Below, piece by piece: positions 8,031 to 10,959 of a stretch of DNA of 10,959 nt. Location: contig JAOZLO010000058.1 of NCBI GenBank assembly GCA_029934775.1, positions 1 to 10,959 on the forward strand, read 5' to 3'. Position numbers and translations under genes: made by a program. The notes beneath the pieces were generated by a model. It searched no databases. It was not told the origin of the DNA and saw nothing but the letters and a program-made list of their open reading frames with translations. Source of the stretch: Desulfocapsaceae bacterium. Lineage in GTDB: Bacteria; Desulfobacterota; Desulfobulbia; Desulfobulbales; Desulfocapsaceae. Each line of letters opens with the position of its first letter. Positions within the stretch are counted from its first letter, which is position 1.

Positions 8031-10959
8031 TCAGTTGCTCCCATTTGCCTGTAATTGTTTAATTCGTTCAATGGCAAACTGGTATTCAACCCGATCATCG
8101 CGATACGATCCCAGTGCCTCTTTATAGTGCCTGATCGCTTGTTTTGTCTGTTCCTTCCCCTCCTCCCACAGCCCCATTGCGACAAGGTCCGTTAATAAGT
8201 AAGCCGGTTGTTCACCGGCTTTTTCTATCAGTGATTCCTCTTCCAATCGACCAAGGAGGCTTGCACTGATATGACGATACCATGGATCCTGAATTCGATT
8301 GTGAAAATCCTCCAATCTCTCTTTTGCCTCTTCAGGATGGCCCAGTCGATTCAAAATCAGAGGCTCCAGTAACCCGCCGGCTAACCGGCTGGAACTTTCC
8401 CGCCCCTGTCTCTTTATAAATCGTCTGGTATACTCCAGGGCTTGCTCCCAGGCTCCATCCATACCACTGTAGAAGGCTAATTGAACAAGCAAATTACTGT
8501 TATTTTGACCTGTTTCGAGTATTTCTTCTGCAATAATCAGCTTTTCGGCAGGAGTGACAGAGTCACGAATAAGTTTAACCCTCATGGATGCCATTTGATT
8601 ATAATTTTCGACTTTGGCACTCCATTTTTCTCGAACTGACTGGATAAAACTCTCCGCTGTGGTTTGGTAAGCCGTCCTTTCAACCGGGTCGGCCATGGCA
8701 TCTGAATAACCCTGAAAAATATGCTGCAGTTGTGACATAGCCATCAAATAGGGCCAGTGGTCATCGCCAACGGCCGTTGATGCCGCCATGCGGAATTGCT
8801 TTTCGGCCACAGCCAAATGTCCTTGTCTGAAATTTATCAGACCGGCAACATAATAAAGCCAACTGGTCTCCTGATCCGTATCACCACTTTTCGAGGCACT
8901 TTCGAATTCGATTTCCCCAGTCGTTACTTTCACAAGATACCCGAAAAATTCTGCAGGAGACCGCCAGTCAAGAGACATCAGGGATCGTTGATAATCATTT
9001 TCATCTGTCTTGTTACCAATATAGTCGATGAGATACAGCATCAGCCGGGCAAGATCATTCTCCTTATTCATGGAGAGAGCCCGGGAAAAGAGTTTTTCGG
9101 CCCCTCCATAATCGTTGCGACAATAGTTCATCAAACCAGCTGCCATGGCAAAAGCCGGAGCAGAGTTTTCGGCGAAGGCATCATCCGCCAGCTGTTGCGC
9201 TTTTTCCCATTTCCCCAGACCCGCCGCACCATGAATCTCTTCAAGCTTTTCATCAAGAGCGAGTTCTACAAACCCGTTCCACTTGGATTGTCCGGCTTTT
9301 AATTCTGCTAAAAAAACAGCGGCTTTATTGATAGGCAAAACCATTCCAATATCGGATAGCAATGTAACCACCGGAATCGGAGACCGGGCCCAGTTCGTGT
9401 ACACGCTTGAGGCGATACCAACCACCTGTCCACGGGGATCTATAACCGGACCACCGCTGTTGCCCGGGTAGATAGAGGTATCCACCTGGAACATATTGCC
9501 AAAAGTCCGACGCACATGACCGGTACTGACGCTGACATTAACCGTATCCGTCTGAGTACGGTTGCCCAATGGAAAACCCATGGTCATCACCGGCGTCAGC
9601 TTGGGTATTTTTATTGGAACCATTTGATTATCGAGGGGCAGGGGAATCAATCCCTCGGGAACAGGATCAATCTTAAGAACTGCAAAATCATCTCTTAACG
9701 GGGATTTCATTATCTGCCAGCTCTTCATCGGTGGCCTGGCAACACCGGCAATCTTCAATGTCTTTGGACCATCTATCCGGTAAGCTAACTTGATATTATA
9801 TACATCCTCCACCTCGACACTCCGGGTTGATTCCGGCAGTCGTTTAAAGGCCTGTTGACCTTCAAACCATAAAAACAGACGATATTCCAAATGTGGTGAA
9901 CTGCCAAAATACTTCAATCGGGCAACCGTCTGGAACAATCCATCATCATCAAGCCATGGGCAGGCCACATGCCGGTTGGTTAAAAGATGACCCTGGTTAT
10001 CAATAAGAAATGCAGTTCCCTCAGTCCGATTGCGATATACCACCTGCTGCTCAACAATCAACTGGTAATCAACCACGACAAAAGCTACCGACCCGGCATA
10101 GCGATTGGCATAACCACTTAATGTAACCTTTTCCTCCTCATTGAAATAAGCGAAATAAAACCACCCTGAGATACCGAGTACAATAAGAATAATCAGAAGA
10201 ATCGCTGCAAACCGAATCCACTGCTTAAGCCCCCGAATATCTCTTTCGGGGTCTTTTTTTTGAGTGGCGACAATCTCCTTCTCCGTGATTTGAGCCAGGG
10301 ACATGGCAACCTGAGCCATGGATTCAGGCCGTAAATCCGGATCATCAACCAGCATAATTTTCAGCAACATTCTTGCTTTTGCAGGAATTGCCAGTTGATC
10401 AATTGTTTTAACATAATTAATTTCACCACTCAAATCACCGGAAAGCAGTTCCACAAAAATTTTACCCAGTGACCATATATCACTTCGAACATTCAAAGGG
10501 CGATCGTTGATAATATCAGGATGGGTTAACAACAGGTTTTTCAACATGGGACCGGGGCGATCCAGACGAGGATCCAAAAACCGGGAAACCTTATAATCAA
10601 TCTTGACTGCCAGATCTTTTTCACCTCCCTCGAACATGATAATATCATTTAAAATAAGATGAGGAATGAAATGACCTATCTGGTGCAGCCCTTCTAAAAT
10701 TGATGCAAGCCTGTAGAACAGACGAAATGAGGTTCGATAATCATTGAAGTAATCGGAAGCGAGAAGTTGCCCTGGATTAGTTGTATCTATCCATTCACTG
10801 ACACGATACCACAAGCCGGTATCCGACTGCCTGATCTCCAAATGACAGACAAAATAATCTTCCGGGAGTTCCTTCAGTATCTCCAGTTCCTGTTTCAACC
10901 GGCTGGCAATTTTGGCATCGACACCGGATTGAGGTGTGAAAATCCGGATAGCCACATCT
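8031..10959 (-). CDS. Transmembrane pseudokinase / trypsin-like serine protease / TPR fusion, N-terminus cut by window edge
   Basis: I do not know a named family for this architecture. Numbering is from the GTG at 10955. Residues 1-225 resemble a Ser/Thr kinase: a VAIK-like VAIR strand, LKQELEIL as helix C, RSDIWSLG (157-164) and LRPESMAQVAMSL (208-220), but with catalytic residues replaced (IPH for HRD, DYK for DFG). A single membrane helix follows at 249-270, with RGLKQWIR before it and NEEEK after, so the kinase-like part should be cytoplasmic and the rest periplasmic. Residues 285-550 are a trypsin/HtrA-like protease with H329 (LLTNRHV), D423 (DDFAVLKI) and S500 (YPGNSGGPV). No PDZ domain follows; 560-974 is helical with TPR-like units near 585-630, 698-730, 835-885 and 925-965. 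The GTG is probably the valine of VAIR, because the frame stays open to the right edge, so the real start is outside. Protease activity is likely; kinase activity unlikely. Confidence 0.88.
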   Translation of the reverse strand, partial: DVAIRIFTPQSGVDAKIASRLKQELEILKELPEDYFVCHLEIRQSDTGLWYRVSEWIDTTNPGQLLASDYFNDYRTSFRLFYRLASILEGLHQIGHFIPHLILNDIIMFEGGEKDLAVKIDYKVSRFLDPRLDRPGPMLKNLLLTHPDIINDRPLNVRSDIWSLGKIFVELLSGDLSGEINYVKTIDQLAIPAKARMLLKIMLVDDPDLRPESMAQVAMSLAQITEKEIVATQKKDPERDIRGLKQWIRFAAILLIILIVLGISGWFYFAYFNEEEKVTLSGYANRYAGSVAFVVVDYQLIVEQQVVYRNRTEGTAFLIDNQGHLLTNRHVACPWLDDDGLFQTVARLKYFGSSPHLEYRLFLWFEGQQAFKRLPESTRSVEVEDVYNIKLAYRIDGPKTLKIAGVARPPMKSWQIMKSPLRDDFAVLKIDPVPEGLIPLPLDNQMVPIKIPKLTPVMTMGFPLGNRTQTDTVNVSVSTGHVRRTFGNMFQVDTSIYPGNSGGPVIDPRGQVVGIASSVYTNWARSPIPVVTLLSDIGMVLPINKAAVFLAELKAGQSKWNGFVELALDEKLEEIHGAAGLGKWEKAQQLADDAFAENSAPAFAMAAGLMNYCRNDYGGAEKLFSRALSMNKENDLARLMLYLIDYIGNKTDENDYQRSLMSLDWRSPAEFFGYLVKVTTGEIEFESASKSGDTDQETSWLYYVAGLINFRQGHLAVAEKQFRMAASTAVGDDHWPYLMAMSQLQHIFQGYSDAMADPVERTAYQTTAESFIQSVREKWSAKVENYNQMASMRVKLIRDSVTPAEKLIIAEEILETGQNNSNLLVQLAFYSGMDGAWEQALEYTRRFIKRQGRESSSRLAGGLLEPLILNRLGHPEEAKERLEDFHNRIQDPWYRHISASLLGRLEEESLIEKAGEQPAYLLTDLVAMGLWEEGKEQTKQAIRHYKEALGSYRDDRVEYQFAIERIKQLQANGSN

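Noticed and set aside
8796..9302. 168-residue plus-strand reading frame opposite the protease-TPR gene
   Set aside because: It is wholly antisense to a well-supported coding region and its translation shows no recognisable domain pattern.
10953..10955. GTG as the true start of the pseudokinase-protease
   Set aside because: The frame stays open to the window edge (a GAT codon precedes it), and the GTG encodes the valine of a VAIK-like strand, so the N-lobe must begin outside the window.

Overview
This window reads as chromosomal housekeeping DNA from a Gram-negative bacterium. The mixture of genes (class II-type BCAT, MetC, groESL with no CIRCE operator, and a large kinase-like/trypsin-like membrane protein) fits a Desulfobacterota (former Deltaproteobacteria, perhaps Desulfobulbales) genome. 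That placement comes from protein style and memory, not from a search. I see no tRNA, rRNA, CRISPR array, transposase or phage gene.

Layout from left to right: groEL (minus strand, cut at the left edge after residue 508) and groES (minus) form the groESL operon, with a promoter about 120 bases upstream of groES. Next comes ilvE, a branched-chain aminotransferase (minus). It diverges from an AI-2E/PerM-family membrane protein gene (plus). That gene converges on a metal-dependent amidohydrolase gene (minus). Between the amidohydrolase and a divergent metC-like cystathionine beta-lyase gene (plus) lies a 127-base imperfect inverted repeat that could fold into one long hairpin. The metC-like gene runs tail to tail into a 3-hydroxyisobutyrate-dehydrogenase-family gene (minus), and the two overlap by 12 bases. 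The last 2.9 kb is one open reading frame (minus) that continues past the right edge.

The last gene is the most interesting item. It encodes a protein-kinase fold whose catalytic residues have been replaced, then a single transmembrane helix, a trypsin/HtrA-like serine protease with an intact His-Asp-Ser triad but no PDZ domain, and a long TPR-like helical tail. The charge pattern puts the pseudokinase in the cytoplasm and the protease plus repeats outside the inner membrane. This suggests a transmembrane sensor or regulated protease.

Functionally, groESL is protein folding. ilvE, metC and the hydroxyacid dehydrogenase belong to amino-acid metabolism (branched-chain transamination, methionine/cysteine interconversion, and possibly valine or small hydroxyacid metabolism), but they are separate transcription units and nothing shows they act as one pathway. 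The substrates of the AI-2E-family protein and the amidohydrolase cannot be read from the sequence.
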